Positions 17,050-26,156 are shown, numbered from the stretch's first letter. The stretch: DNA of 52,036 nt from Candidatus Limosilactobacillus faecipullorum (GCA_019118465.1 DWYX01000008.1:1-52036), one strand, 5' to 3'. Numbers and translations are program-made. The notes: generated by a model from the sequence alone, not told the origin.

Positions 17050-18399
17050 CTACTTAAATTCTTCTTCGGCAACCTTAGCGATCCGGGAAACATAGTTGTG
17101 AACGAGTTCCTTCGTTGGGGCTTCTGCCATAATCCGGAGAAGAGGTTCGGTCCCACTTGGGCGAACAAGGACTCGGCCGTCACCATTCATTTCACCTTCA
17201 ACCTTTGCGATAATCGCCTTTAAGTTGGCATTTTCCATCGCGGCTGCCTTATCTGGCACTTTGATGTTAACCAATTCTTGTGGGTAAGTCGTTACATCGG
17301 CTGCCAATTCCTTCAAAGTCTTACCAGTTGTCTTAACTACTTGGAGTAATTGAAGGGCGGTCAACATCCCATCACCAGTCGTATTGTGATCTAAGAAGAT
17401 GATGTGACCAGATTGTTCACCACCTAGGTTGTAGCCATTCTTCAGCATTTCTTCAACCACGTAGCGATCCCCAACCTTGGTCTTAACACTCTTCATACCA
17501 TGAGCTTCTAAGGCTTTGTACATCCCCAAGTTGCTCATCACCGTCGTAACGACCGTGTCTTTCTTAAGGCGACCATTTTCCTCCATGTTCTTTCCACAGA
17601 TGTACATGATCTTGTCCCCATCGACCAAGTTTCCTTCGTGGTCAACGGCAATGCACCGGTCCCCATCTCCGTCAAAAGCAATTCCGAGATCTGCTTCGTT
17701 TTCCACAACGGCCTTTTGCAGGCTTTCAGGATGAGTGGATCCACAGTTGAGGTTAGTGTTTAAGCCATCTGGTTGATCATGAATTGGAATCAAATCAACG
17801 TTAACATCTGCAAATAGGTTGGCAATAAAGCCACTCGTCGCCCCATTAGCAGCGTCAACGACAACCTTTAAGCCTTCAAGATTCGTTGAGATGGTTTGTT
17901 CCAAGAAGGAAGTATACTTCAAAGCCCCTTCCTTGTAGTCATCAACAATCCCCAGTCCGTCGGCAGCTGGCCGTGGTAGGGTATCTGCTTCGGCATCCAA
18001 AAGCTGTTCAATTTCGTATTCAAGTTCATCAGAAAGCTTGAACCCGTCACTCCCGAAGTACTTAATCCCGTTATATTCAATCGGATTGTGAGAAGCTGTA
18101 ATCATAACTCCCGCATCAGCTTCTTGGGCCCGGACTAAGTAGGCAACCCCAGGAGTAGTAACTACCCCCAACCGGAGTACTTCAATCCCAACTGAAAGGA
18201 GACCCGCAATTAAGGCACTTTCTAACATTTCCCCAGAAATCCGAGTATCCCGGGAAACCAAGACCTGAGGACGCTTCCGATCAGAGTGGCGGGTTAAAAC
18301 ATACCCACCGGCCCGACCAACCCGAAAGGCTAATTCTGGGCTTAATTCTTGGTTAGCAACTCCCCGAACGCCGTCGGTTCCAAAATACTTTAACTTCAT
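17050..18399 (-). CDS. glmM: Phosphoglucosamine mutase
   Basis: Enzyme of 449 aa that converts glucosamine-6-phosphate to glucosamine-1-phosphate. It starts [14 protein letters not shown], carries the active-site phosphoserine loop [17 protein letters not shown] (Ser near 101), the metal loop [12 protein letters not shown] and the C-terminal phosphate-binding [13 protein letters not shown]. The length is exactly as in the family. It is the third gene of the conserved cdaA-cdaR-glmM operon; in other Firmicutes CdaA activity is restrained by direct contact with GlmM, so c-di-AMP level and wall precursor synthesis are linked. The ATG is nine bases from AGGAG. Confidence 0.97.
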   Translation of the reverse strand: MKLKYFGTDGVRGVANQELSPELAFRVGRAGGYVLTRHSDRKRPQVLVSRDTRISGEMLESALIAGLLSVGIEVLRLGVVTTPGVAYLVRAQEADAGVMITASHNPIEYNGIKYFGSDGFKLSDELEYEIEQLLDAEADTLPRPAADGLGIVDDYKEGALKYTSFLEQTISTNLEGLKVVVDAANGATSGFIANLFADVNVDLIPIHDQPDGLNTNLNCGSTHPESLQKAVVENEADLGIAFDGDGDRCIAVDHEGNLVDGDKIMYICGKNMEENGRLKKDTVVTTVMSNLGMYKALEAHGMKSVKTKVGDRYVVEEMLKNGYNLGGEQSGHIIFLDHNTTGDGMLTALQLLQVVKTTGKTLKELAADVTTYPQELVNIKVPDKAAAMENANLKAIIAKVEGEMNGDGRVLVRPSGTEPLLRIMAEAPTKELVHNYVSRIAKVAEEEFK

Positions 18400-18411
18400 T
18401 CAAAAAAACTC

Positions 18412-19263
18412 CTAACTATTACTGCTGTCACTACTCGAGTCAGTACTCGAGATACTTTCGGACTGACTCGATTGCGATTGGCTTTCACTGGATCTATTAC
18501 TATTTGATGATTCGCTACTGCTACTTGATGAAGAACTGCTATCACTCTTACTTGCACTGATTGGTACGGTCACGCTAATCGTGCTTGGCATTACCACCAC
18601 GTTAACGGTCTGGCCTTGCCGATCAATTGCTTGGAGGGTAACTTGCTGTTGTAAATCACTCGTTGCATTCTTCGGCACATTAACCACGGCAATCACCTTG
18701 GTGACCCGCTTAACTTCGCTCTTGGCTCCCGTAATTTGAACAGTGCTCATGGAAGCCTTTGGGGTCCCAACTTTGTAATTACCATTAACTGTCTTAGCGC
18801 TTAAGCGGACTTCAACTGGTAAGGTAGTCGTCGTCCGTGGTTGAATCTTCACCTTGATGGTAGCCGGAATGACGGTGGCTCGCAACTCGGAATTTAAGCC
18901 CAAAGTCTTAAGCTTCACCGTATGCTCCCCACTTCCCAAGTTATTTAAGTTCGCGTACACTTTAAAATTCTGGGTGTTCATCGTGGTGGTGACCAAAGCG
19001 GAAGGGCCACTGATCTTCACCTTTACGTATTGAGGATAACCTGATACCACATACTTTTGACTATTGACCGTCAAATCGAGGGGTATCTTCATGGTTTCCG
19101 TCTTATTCGACATCAAAGCGGTTGAATTACCATTCCGCGTTGTTTGGTGCAAGAAACCATTTTTACTCCCGTTAACGTACATAAAGAGAGTCAAGGCAAA
19201 AATCAAAGAAATGATTCGGTAGAACCACTTACTGTTAAAAAAGCCGGTTTGATCGTCTTTCAC
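18412..19263 (-). CDS. cdaR: CdaA regulator, YbbR-domain protein
   Basis: Membrane-anchored protein of 283 aa that modulates the diadenylate cyclase CdaA. It has one N-terminal membrane helix (about residues 12-28) followed by two to three YbbR repeats on the outer face (to about 235). The last 45 residues are almost entirely Ser with Asp, Glu, Asn and Gln, a disordered tail longer than I would expect. The GTG start overlaps the cdaA stop (GTGA), so translation is coupled. Domain content and operon position make the call secure. Confidence 0.92.
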   Translation of the reverse strand: MKDDQTGFFNSKWFYRIISLIFALTLFMYVNGSKNGFLHQTTRNGNSTALMSNKTETMKIPLDLTVNSQKYVVSGYPQYVKVKISGPSALVTTTMNTQNFKVYANLNNLGSGEHTVKLKTLGLNSELRATVIPATIKVKIQPRTTTTLPVEVRLSAKTVNGNYKVGTPKASMSTVQITGAKSEVKRVTKVIAVVNVPKNATSDLQQQVTLQAIDRQGQTVNVVVMPSTISVTVPISASKSDSSSSSSSSSESSNSNRSSESQSQSSQSESISSTDSSSDSSNS

Positions 19264-20090
19264 TTGCCCACCCCCTTTAAGCGGGTTAATAAGTCCGTAA
19301 ACAAATTCTTGTTGCTTTCTTCCTCTTTGTAGAGTTGGGCCCGGAGGAACTTCAAGTAGTTCTTCTGGGTCATGTTCCGTAACAATTCATTGTCCTTGGT
19401 AATTGAAACTTCCCCGGTCTCTTCAGAAATGACAATCGTTAGGGCATCGGTGACTTCTGAAATTCCAACGGCCGCCCGATGCCGGGTCCCTAATTCCTTC
19501 GGGATCAGCTTACTATCCGACAAGGGCAAGTAAGCCGCTGCTACGGCAATCCGGTTATTTTTGATGATTACCGCTCCGTCATGAAGTGGGGTGTTGGGAA
19601 TAAAGGTATTGATCAACAAAGCTCCGGTCACGTTAGCGTCCAAGGGAATCCCGGTTTCAATATACTCTTCTAAACCGGTTTCCATTTGAATGGAGATCAA
19701 GGCCCCAATCCGCCGCTTAGACATGTACTGGATGGCTTGATCAAGCTGTTTAATCAGTTCCTCTTCTTTTTCATTTGCCACCCGATTACGAGTCAACATT
19801 GTCCCCCGGCCAAGGTGTTCCAACCCCCGCCGAATTTCTGGCTGGAAGATAATCACCATCGCAATTACCCCCCAATTGATTACTTGGTCCATCACCCACG
19901 AAACGGTCGAAAGGCCCACGTACCAAGAGACAACCTTGATGATAATAATAATCAAGATCCCCTTGAAAAGCTGGACGGCCCGGGTCCCCTTTAAAAGGAC
20001 CATCAATTCATAGATCACTAACCAGATGACCAGAATATCAATTAAATTAATAAAATTTCGCCACGTAAGAAGGGTAGCGAGGACTTGCAT
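19260..20090 (-). CDS. cdaA: Diadenylate cyclase (c-di-AMP synthase)
   Basis: Membrane enzyme of 276 aa that makes c-di-AMP from two ATP. Three N-terminal helices (about residues 10-30, 37-55, 63-80) precede the DisA_N catalytic domain, which shows both nucleotide-binding motifs: LHDGAVII with the DGA triad near 170 and GTRHRAAVGISE with RHR near 202. c-di-AMP controls potassium and osmolyte uptake and wall homeostasis. It is the first gene of the cdaA-cdaR-glmM unit. The extended -10 promoter at 20122 lies about 35 bases upstream. Confidence 0.96.
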   Translation of the reverse strand: MQVLATLLTWRNFINLIDILVIWLVIYELMVLLKGTRAVQLFKGILIIIIIKVVSWYVGLSTVSWVMDQVINWGVIAMVIIFQPEIRRGLEHLGRGTMLTRNRVANEKEEELIKQLDQAIQYMSKRRIGALISIQMETGLEEYIETGIPLDANVTGALLINTFIPNTPLHDGAVIIKNNRIAVAAAYLPLSDSKLIPKELGTRHRAAVGISEVTDALTIVISEETGEVSITKDNELLRNMTQKNYLKFLRAQLYKEEESNKNLFTDLLTRLKGVGK

Positions 20091-20114
20091 TGAGCATCCC
20101 CCCGATCAAATTAC

Positions 20115-20144
20115 GGGACCCATTATATCATCTCGGTCCCTAAA
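20115..20144 (-). promoter_or_regulatory. cdaA promoter overlapped by an inverted repeat
   Basis: The minus strand reads TGATATAAT, an extended -10 (TATAAT at 20122-20127), without a convincing -35. It lies between GGGACC and GGTCCC arms, a 6-bp inverted repeat that could be an operator or an RNA hairpin. Confidence 0.5.
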
Positions 20145-20158
20145 TTGCGTACCTATTT

Positions 20159-21058
20159 TTAGTCCCGGCCGATAATCCGGACTTCCGTTTCTAACTGCAC
20201 GCCAAACTTTTCCTTGACGGTCGCTTGAACATGGCGGATAACGGCTTGGTAGTCACTCGCCGTCCCATTGCCGATATTTACGATAAAGCCCGCATGCTTC
20301 GTGGAAACTTGAGCGCCACCAACCGTGTAACCTTGGAGCCCGGAATCATGGATTAATTTACCGGCATAGTACCCCGTTGGTCGCTTGAAGACACTCCCGC
20401 AAGAAGGTAATTCAAGCGGTTGCTTAGCGGCCCGCCGCGCATTTAAATCATCCATTTCAGCTTTAATAGCATCAAAGTCTCCCGGCGTCAGCTTGAAATT
20501 GGCGGAAAGAACCACCATGTGCCCATCTTGGACGGCACTATGACGGTAACCGAAATCAAGGGCTTCATTATCTAAAGTTTTAATTTCTCCTGCTGGCGTC
20601 ATTACCGTAGCAGAGACAACCACGTTCTTCGTTTCACCACCGTAAGCTCCAGCATTCATGAAAACAGCTCCACCAACACTACCAGGAATCCCGGCCGCAA
20701 ATTCAAGTCCACTCAAGCTAGCATCCCGCGCCGCAATCGTCACGTCAATGTAGGCCGCCCCAGCTTGGGCTGTTACTACGTTATCATGAATCGTAATTTG
20801 TTTCATCTTCGTTAGGATTAAGGTCAAACCAGCAATCCCACCGTCCTTAACGATTAGATTGCTAGCATTGCCCAAAATCGTTAATGGGATTTGGTGTTCG
20901 TGCACGTAAGTCACAATCGTCTTAACTTGGTCCACCGTTTCCGGAAAGGCTAACCAATCTGCCGGGCCACCCGTTTTGGTATGAGTGTACTTAGAAAGCG
21001 GTTCGTCTTTTAAGAGCGTCACCCCCGCGAAGGTATCCGTTGCTAATTCATAAGTCAT
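20159..21058 (-). CDS. murB: UDP-N-acetylenolpyruvoylglucosamine reductase
   Basis: FAD enzyme of 299 aa that reduces enolpyruvyl-UDP-GlcNAc to UDP-MurNAc with NADPH. Visible are the early [14 protein letters not shown], the FAD-binding [43 protein letters not shown] with the catalytic Arg and proton-donor SCGSVFKRP (Ser), and [19 protein letters not shown]. The length fits a type II enzyme. It sits just upstream of cdaA and on the same strand, so the wall precursor genes cluster here. Confidence 0.96.
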   Translation of the reverse strand: MTYELATDTFAGVTLLKDEPLSKYTHTKTGGPADWLAFPETVDQVKTIVTYVHEHQIPLTILGNASNLIVKDGGIAGLTLILTKMKQITIHDNVVTAQAGAAYIDVTIAARDASLSGLEFAAGIPGSVGGAVFMNAGAYGGETKNVVVSATVMTPAGEIKTLDNEALDFGYRHSAVQDGHMVVLSANFKLTPGDFDAIKAEMDDLNARRAAKQPLELPSCGSVFKRPTGYYAGKLIHDSGLQGYTVGGAQVSTKHAGFIVNIGNGTASDYQAVIRHVQATVKEKFGVQLETEVRIIGRD

Positions 21059-21197
21059 TTTTTAGTTCCTTTCAATCGTCATGGACTTTATCCAAACTTT
21101 AGCTAACTTCTTTTAATTTAGCCTAGGTTGAGGAATTAAATCGTCTTTTTTGTGAAACCCCAACCAACTCTCTCGATTATATCATTTTGCCAATAGT

Positions 21198-21227
21198 TTG
21201 CATCATAAAGACCTGGTGAATTATAAT
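21198..21227 (+). promoter_or_regulatory. Promoter of the DnaQ-like gene
   Basis: TTGCAT (21198-21203), an 18-base spacer and a perfect TATAAT (21222-21227), about 30 bases before the ATG. Confidence 0.65.
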
Positions 21228-21256
21228 TTTGGCAAAGAAAACGGAGGAATTAACAG

Positions 21257-21793
21257 ATGAATTTTATCGCCATGGACTTTGAAACTGCTTCAGCCAAACG
21301 TTACAGTGCCTGTTCACTCGCTTTGACTGTCGTCCGCAACAACCAAATTACTGACGAATTTTACACCCTCATTAATCCCCAAACACCATTTTTCTGGCGG
21401 AACATCCAAATTCACGGAATCCACGAAAAAGACGTCCAAGATGCACCAACTTTCCCTGAAGTTTGGGAACACATCCAACCCTTCTTCACCCCGGAAAAGT
21501 TAGTAATTGCCCACAACGCTACCTTTGATAACAGTGTTTTAAAAAACACTTTACAACATTATGGGATTGCACCGGCCCATTATCTGACCTTAGATACCGT
21601 CAAGACCAGTCGGGCCTTTTATCCCCAACTGATGAACCACCGGCTTAACACCGTTGCTGAAGCCTTACAAATTGACTTGCATCATCATCACAATGCCTTA
21701 GACGATGCCCAAGCTTGTGCAAATATTTTGATTCACCAAGCTCAACAATTTGGACCAGCACAATTACAACGGTTTATTAGAGAAGTAAAATAG
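21257..21793 (+). CDS. DnaQ-like 3'-5' exonuclease (DEDDh)
   Basis: Stand-alone exonuclease of 178 aa of the DNA polymerase III epsilon family. The DEDDh residues can be placed: MDFETA (Asp and Glu, residues 6-8), HNATFDNSVL (Asp) and the C-terminal HHNALDDAQACANIL (His and Asp). Such single-domain proteins are common in lactobacilli; a proofreading or RNA/DNA-trimming role is possible but the substrate is not known. It is a single gene with its own promoter and a GGAGGAATT ribosome site. A 700-bp non-coding region follows. Confidence 0.85.
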   Translation: MNFIAMDFETASAKRYSACSLALTVVRNNQITDEFYTLINPQTPFFWRNIQIHGIHEKDVQDAPTFPEVWEHIQPFFTPEKLVIAHNATFDNSVLKNTLQHYGIAPAHYLTLDTVKTSRAFYPQLMNHRLNTVAEALQIDLHHHHNALDDAQACANILIHQAQQFGPAQLQRFIREVK

Positions 21794-21879
21794 TTATTTC
21801 CTATTTTCTTAAACAATCCCAACCACTAGCCAAGGAACGTAGTGGAGATGATTTTGGGCCAGTTTTATTTGAAAATTAT

Positions 21880-21966
21880 CCTCGAGATAAGGTGACCGCC
21901 TTGAGACTAGCTAAAGCAAGCCTCTACGCCAGCATTGCTTATCATCGCAGAATTTTCGGCAAAACC
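21880..21966 (-). repeat. Intergenic repeat family 1, copy A
   Basis: The minus strand begins GGTTTTGCCGAAAATTCTG, then CGATGATAAG, and later GGCGGTCACCTTATCTCGAG. It is shared with copies at 30655, 38640 and 41045. Confidence 0.65.
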
Positions 21967-22028
21967 TTTCTAAGCTAACATCAATTTCACCACTGCTAGC
22001 ATGGCTAGTTGATGACTAATGATAGCAA

Positions 22029-22389
22029 AAGGCCACTAATAAGGGTTAAATAGCCAAATTATCGTTGGTAGCTTGACTAATCCGGCTCCATTAAGGAATC
22101 TCCCTCTAGATAAGAGATAGCTTTGAAAAGTGAGTTGGCAAAAAAGCTTTCAAACGGTCCTGTAAGATAAGGAACAGCCGGAGTGAAATTTATTTTGCAA
22201 ATTTCACTCCGGCTGATTTATCTATAAGAACTGTGCTTGGCGTCCGCAAACTCATCCAAGACTGAATAGGTTGTACAACCGTTAGGGAAGCAACTGCCAT
22301 TCAGCTACTGCTTTTTACCACGATATCTGCATAACAGAGATCCTCTCAAAGTTGTGTCGGTTGCGTTCCAACCTTTAAATTTGTGGCCT
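22029..22389. repeat. Intergenic repeat family 2, copy 1 (long inverted-repeat ends)
   Basis: The ends AAGGCCACTAAT (22029-22040) and AAATTTGTGGCC (22377-22388) are inverted, and the blocks ATAGCCAAATTATCGTTGGTAGC and TTGCGTTCCAACCTTTAAA match copy 2 at 26014-26121. About 250 extra bases lie inside this copy. Confidence 0.6.
22176..22216. repeat. Perfect 17-bp hairpin inside repeat copy 1
   Basis: CAGCCGGAGTGAAATTT (22176-22192) is the perfect inverse of 22200-22216 with a 7-base loop. It is terminator-like but no gene reads into it closely. Confidence 0.6.
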
Positions 22390-22495
22390 CGGTTTTTCTA
22401 TTTTTTAATGATATTGTTATTTCATCACGCTAAGTAGATGATAATATTTTTTATAGTGCATGAGAGCCTAGAACTTACCTTCAATTTCTACCTGC

Positions 22496-22999
22496 TCACT
22501 TTTGGTACACCATCCGATAAGCGGCGGTCAATTCACCATTTGCCATTGGTTCTTCCAATTGACCAGTCGTTTGAAACCCAAGATCTTGATAAAGTTTAAT
22601 CGCCCACCGATTCGTGGTAAACACAGTTAACATCAACTCATCGAGGATACTGTAATTTTCATACCAGTACTGGCTTTCATCGACCAACAAGCGACCAATG
22701 CCTTGGTGCCAATAATCTTTTGCCACGATGACGCCAAGTTCACCAACCCCTGGTTGATCAGCAAGGTGCATAATCGTTAAGACCCCAACGATCTCTTCAC
22801 CTAAACAGGCTAACAAGATTAAGCAGTCATTTCGATCGGCAACCGAAGCTAGCCGAATAGCTTCTTCCTTAACGGTAACTTTATCCAACCCAGGTAGTAA
22901 GATTGCCTGACTCTCTGTCGCCGCCTGGCGCAAAAAAGTTAATAGTCGGGAAGCATCCGCCCGCTCAGCTACACGAACTCTGATCTCATTTGTCGTCAT
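22496..22999 (-). CDS. GNAT family N-acetyltransferase
   Basis: Acetyltransferase of 167 aa with the GNAT fold: a central beta strand GELGVIVAKDYWHQGIGRLLVDE containing the acetyl-CoA loop Q-G-I-G-R, and the closing VFTTNRWAIKLYQDLGFQTTG. The substrate is unknown. The resemblance is to the general YjaB/RimJ-like group rather than to RimI, so I give no symbol. Its start overlaps the end of tsaE by 14 bases, and together they follow pta, so the three genes are likely co-transcribed. Confidence 0.85.
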   Translation of the reverse strand: MTTNEIRVRVAERADASRLLTFLRQAATESQAILLPGLDKVTVKEEAIRLASVADRNDCLILLACLGEEIVGVLTIMHLADQPGVGELGVIVAKDYWHQGIGRLLVDESQYWYENYSILDELMLTVFTTNRWAIKLYQDLGFQTTGQLEEPMANGELTAAYRMVYQK

Positions 23000-23453
23000 G
23001 AAGCCACTCCTCGACTAACTTTTCAAAGTGTTCCCCGTGAGGAACAACTTTAAGTTGGCGTTCGTTTTCTTGATCCGTCCGAGTGAAACTAAGGGAGAGG
23101 TAATCCGTTGGAAGCTCATCTTCAATGAATTGTGCCCATTCAACAACACTAACCCCATCCCCATCAAAGTATTCTTCCAAACCAAGATCTTCCGCGCCAC
23201 CATCTTCCAAGCGATAAATATCCATATGGTAAAGGGGAAGGCGCCCAGATTGGTATTCTCGAATAATGGTAAAGGTCGGACTCTTAATCATCTGGTTGAT
23301 CCCTAAACCAGTAGCTAACCCCTTCGTAAAGGTAGTTTTACCAGCTCCAAGATCCCCATTTAAAACGAGGACATCTCCCGCCTGGAGAAAGGGTGCTAAT
23401 CTTTGGCCGAGTTCAATGGTTGCTTGGCGGTTCGGTAAATTAACCTGCACCAT
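22986..23453 (-). CDS. tsaE: tRNA t6A37 threonylcarbamoyladenosine biosynthesis ATPase
   Basis: P-loop ATPase of 155 aa (YdiB/TsaE) required, with TsaB and TsaD, for N6-threonylcarbamoyl modification of ANN-decoding tRNAs. The Walker A motif GDLGAGKTTFTKGLATGLG, the following SPTFTIIREY, and LYHMDIYRLEDG and SVVEWAQF are family hallmarks. I chose the ATG at 23453; a TTG two codons earlier is too close to the AGTAGG site. It begins eight bases after the pta stop and overlaps the acetyltransferase gene downstream. Confidence 0.93.
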   Translation of the reverse strand: MVQVNLPNRQATIELGQRLAPFLQAGDVLVLNGDLGAGKTTFTKGLATGLGINQMIKSPTFTIIREYQSGRLPLYHMDIYRLEDGGAEDLGLEEYFDGDGVSVVEWAQFIEDELPTDYLSLSFTRTDQENERQLKVVPHGEHFEKLVEEWLHDDK

Positions 23454-23460
23454 GGTCAAC

Positions 23461-24435
23461 CTACTTTACTTGGGCTGCCGTGATTAAAGCAACCTTGTAG
23501 ACGTCTTCTTCGCTCGTTCCCCGAGAAAGGTCAGCAATTGGGGCATTCAGGCCTTGAAGGATTGGGCCGACAGCTTCAAAGCCCCCGAACCGTTGAGCAA
23601 TCTTGTAACCAATGTTCCCAGCTTCAAGACTTGGGAAAACAAAGACATTGGCGTGCCCGGCAACCTTAGAACCTGGTGCCTTTAAAGTCCCAACTTCAGG
23701 AACGAAGGCAGCGTCAAATTGGAGTTCCCCATCAACGGCAAGTTCTGGAGCTTGTGCTTGAACAAGCTTCGTTGCTTCAGCCACCTTGGTAACCATGTCA
23801 CCCTTAGCGGAACCCTTGGTAGAGAAAGAAAGCATCGCAACCTTTGGATCAATTCCAAAGAGTTTTGCCGTTTCAGCACTTTGGATTGCGACCGCCGCCA
23901 TCGTTTCAGCGTCTAATTCAATGTTGATGGCACAGTCAGCGAAGACGTAACGTTCTTCACCCTTTTGCATGATGAAGGCCCCAGAAATCCGCTTTTGACC
24001 TGGCTTAGTCTTAACGATTTGTAATGCTGGCCGAACCGTTGCTCCAGTTGAGTGAACCGCACCAGAAACCATCCCGTCAACCTTGCCCATGTAAACTAAC
24101 ATGGTCCCAAAGTAGGAAACGTCTTCCAACATCTTGTCAACTTCTTCCGGCGTGTTCTTACCCTTCCGGCGTTCTAGCAAGGAGTCGTGCATAGCTTGCT
24201 TGTCACTTACTGGGTAAGTTACTGGATCAAGAATTTCAATCCCGCTTAAATCAAAATTATTGTCCTTCGCTACTTGGTTCAATTCAGCTTCAGAACCAAG
24301 CAAAACTGGGTCAACAACGCCATCAGTCTTCAAACGCACCGCAGCGCCCATAATCCGCTTGTCGCTACCTTCTGGGAATACGATTCGGCGATTCTTACCC
24401 TTTAAATCTTGAGCTAACTTTCCAAAAATATCCAT
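23461..24435 (-). CDS. pta: Phosphate acetyltransferase
   Basis: Enzyme of 324 aa converting acetyl-CoA and phosphate to acetyl phosphate and CoA (reversible), the short Firmicutes form without the N-terminal DRTGG part. Typical sequences are RRIVFPEGSDKRI, GMVSGAVHSTGATVRPALQIV, AIQSAETAKLFGIDPKVAMLSFSTKGSAKG, FVFPSLEAGNIGYKIAQR and GPILQGLNAPIADLSRG. In heterofermenters it supplies acetyl phosphate for acetate kinase and also recycles CoA. It is followed directly by tsaE, with ung just upstream. Confidence 0.95.
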   Translation of the reverse strand: MDIFGKLAQDLKGKNRRIVFPEGSDKRIMGAAVRLKTDGVVDPVLLGSEAELNQVAKDNNFDLSGIEILDPVTYPVSDKQAMHDSLLERRKGKNTPEEVDKMLEDVSYFGTMLVYMGKVDGMVSGAVHSTGATVRPALQIVKTKPGQKRISGAFIMQKGEERYVFADCAINIELDAETMAAVAIQSAETAKLFGIDPKVAMLSFSTKGSAKGDMVTKVAEATKLVQAQAPELAVDGELQFDAAFVPEVGTLKAPGSKVAGHANVFVFPSLEAGNIGYKIAQRFGGFEAVGPILQGLNAPIADLSRGTSEEDVYKVALITAAQVK

Positions 24436-24452
24436 TTCGAAGACTCCTTTTC

Positions 24453-25148
24453 TTATTCACCATCAACTGTTGCTGGTAATTGCCAATCAATCGGCGTTTC
24501 CCCCAGCGCTACCAAGGCTTGGTTCGTTTTAGAAAATGGTTTAGAACCAAAGAACCCGCGGTAAGCTGATAGAGGACTTGGATGGGCTGATTCTAAAACA
24601 ATATTCGTTTTCAGATCAATCAACTGCTTCTTCTTTTGAGCCGCTTTTCCCCACAAGATGAAGACCACTGGTTGAGGCCGTTCGGATAAAGCTACAATCG
24701 CAGCATCCGTCAATTTTTCCCAACCATGTCCTTGGTGAGAATAAGCTTGACCAGCCCGGACAGTTAAGACCGAGTTCAAAAGCAAAACTCCCTGCTCTGC
24801 CCACTTTTTAAGGTAACCATGATTTACCGGTGGGTAACCAAGATCATCCTGCAGTTCCTTATAAATATTTTGTAGGGATGGCGGAATAGCCACACCTGGT
24901 AAAACTGAAAAACTTAAGCCATGCGCTTGGTGAGGACCATGGTAAGGATCTTGCCCTAAAATTACCACTTTTACTTTTGAATAGGGTGTCCACTCAAAAG
25001 CGGTAAAAATGTGATGCATCTCAGGATAGATCGTTTGCGTCTGGTACTCGTTTAACAAAAAGTTATGAAGTTGTTGATAATAGTCCGCTTCAAACTGAGG
25101 CTTTAAGATTGGCCACCAGTCGTTATGAATTAATTGCTTCAAAATCAT
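24453..25148 (-). CDS. ung: Uracil-DNA glycosylase, family 1
   Basis: DNA repair enzyme of 231 aa that removes uracil from DNA. All UDG motifs are present: the water-activating [18 protein letters not shown] (catalytic Asp in QDPYH), [12 protein letters not shown] for the uracil pocket, FILWGKAAQ and the DNA minor-groove loop [17 protein letters not shown] (catalytic His in HPSPLS). I start at the ATG at 25148 ([12 protein letters not shown]) behind GAGGTG; upstream in-frame codons have no support. It is 17 bases upstream of pta. Confidence 0.95.
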   Translation of the reverse strand: MILKQLIHNDWWPILKPQFEADYYQQLHNFLLNEYQTQTIYPEMHHIFTAFEWTPYSKVKVVILGQDPYHGPHQAHGLSFSVLPGVAIPPSLQNIYKELQDDLGYPPVNHGYLKKWAEQGVLLLNSVLTVRAGQAYSHQGHGWEKLTDAAIVALSERPQPVVFILWGKAAQKKKQLIDLKTNIVLESAHPSPLSAYRGFFGSKPFSKTNQALVALGETPIDWQLPATVDGE

Positions 25149-25277
25149 GCACCTCGTTTTTAATTTTAGCATATTTTATTGCCAGGCGGGAGAAAATACG
25201 AAATCGCTATCAATCCTGTTCAAATTATCGTTTCGCTGATAAAATGAAGGTAAATATTCGAAAAGGAGGAGTTAGCC

Positions 25278-25847
25278 GTGCGAACCCTGTACATGCGTGA
25301 TCATGCAACTGATCGGCAACCAGCAACTGTTGTTCATGATGCCGATAATGATGCCGTTTACCTGTTAGCCGGCAAATGGGGAATCCGCCAAGATGCCCTT
25401 TCCCTTTATAACATGCACGGTGATTTACTAGCAGAAGTTAAGCAACTTTCGCTTGGACTTCTCCCTAAATTTGCCCTTTACGCAGACCACAAACGGGTTG
25501 GCGTTGTTGGTAAATCGCTTGGTTTTGTTCGCGAAGTCGTCTATATTCGGGGACTTAACTGGGTGATCGTTGGCAACGCTATGACTAATCATTACCGGGT
25601 CTTCAAAGGCAGTCGGCAAATCTTCGCCATGGAACCCGCTAAAAATACGGGAGCTTCCTACCTTGCTATTACCATCGGTGTCAAAAGTGAAGAACCCCTT
25701 GCCATTTTAGTAGCTTGTGTCTTAAACCATTGGGCAAAACGGTCCGATCCCAAACCGGTTCGGGTGCGTTTTAAGTTCAAGCCCGTTTCCCAAACTAACT
25801 GGGGCTTGGAAGCACCAATTAAAATTAATAATAAAGACTACCAATAA
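25278..25847 (+). CDS. LURP-one/YxjI-like protein
   Basis: Protein of 189 aa resembling the LURP-one-related/YxjI family (tubby-like fold), whose role in bacteria is unknown. It shows the alternating short beta-strand pattern expected: YLLAGKWGIRQDALSLYNMHGDLLAEVKQ, PKFALYADHKRVGVV, VVYIRGLNWVIVGNAMTNHYRVFKG, then a hydrophobic segment LAILVACVLNHWAK near residue 140 that may act as the buried central helix. It starts at GTG with AGGAGG nine bases upstream. It is a lone plus-strand gene, convergent to smpB across a repeat-containing gap. Confidence 0.7.
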   Translation: MRTLYMRDHATDRQPATVVHDADNDAVYLLAGKWGIRQDALSLYNMHGDLLAEVKQLSLGLLPKFALYADHKRVGVVGKSLGFVREVVYIRGLNWVIVGNAMTNHYRVFKGSRQIFAMEPAKNTGASYLAITIGVKSEEPLAILVACVLNHWAKRSDPKPVRVRFKFKPVSQTNWGLEAPIKINNKDYQ

Positions 25848-26156
25848 AAGGTAGCGACTGAAAAACGCTCCGACCATTTGCCAGGGAACGTAGTGGAGAT
25901 GATTTTGAGCCTCCAAAGAGTCTCAAAACTCACTCTTGGTGTAAGCTCACTTTGCTCGCTAACATTAATTTCATCATTTCTGGGATGGTTGATGATCGGT
26001 TTTAAATATACTAAAGGCCACTAATTAAGGTTAAGTAGCCAACTTATCGTTAGCAACTTGTCTACTAACGATAAGTTTAAAGTTGCATTGGCTACGTTCC
26101 AACCTTTAAATTAGTGGCCTTAATAGTTAGCATTATTAAGCCTTATTTTCTTCGAC
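25848..26156. other. 309-bp non-coding region with repeat family 2
   Basis: No reading frame is supported. The block at 25885-25906 (core GGAACGTAGTGGAGATGAT) and the block GCTAACATTAATTTCA are shared with the gap at 21816-22389, and a long hairpin element occupies 26014-26121. Confidence 0.7.
26014..26121. repeat. Intergenic repeat family 2, copy 2 (108-bp nested hairpin)
   Basis: Outer arms AAGGCCACTAATT (26014-26026) and its inverse (26109-26121) enclose GTAGCC/GGCTAC and an inner perfect 13-bp pair AACTTATCGTTAG (26041-26053) with 26065-26077. The whole element can fold into one long stem, like a miniature inverted-repeat element or a structured RNA. Confidence 0.7.

Larger units (their letters stand above)
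21794..22495. other. 702-bp non-coding region with repeat elements
   Basis: No credible reading frame is present between the two convergent genes. The space is filled by a modular repeat (21816-22389) that shares several blocks with 25877-26121, by one copy of the CTTATCATCGCAG family (21880-21966), and by a perfect 17-bp hairpin (22176-22216). Confidence 0.7.

Noticed and set aside
18412-18560. AGTCACTACTCGAGT-type repeats as DNA tandem repeats of regulatory meaning
   Set aside because: They are serine codons of the CdaR tail in frame.
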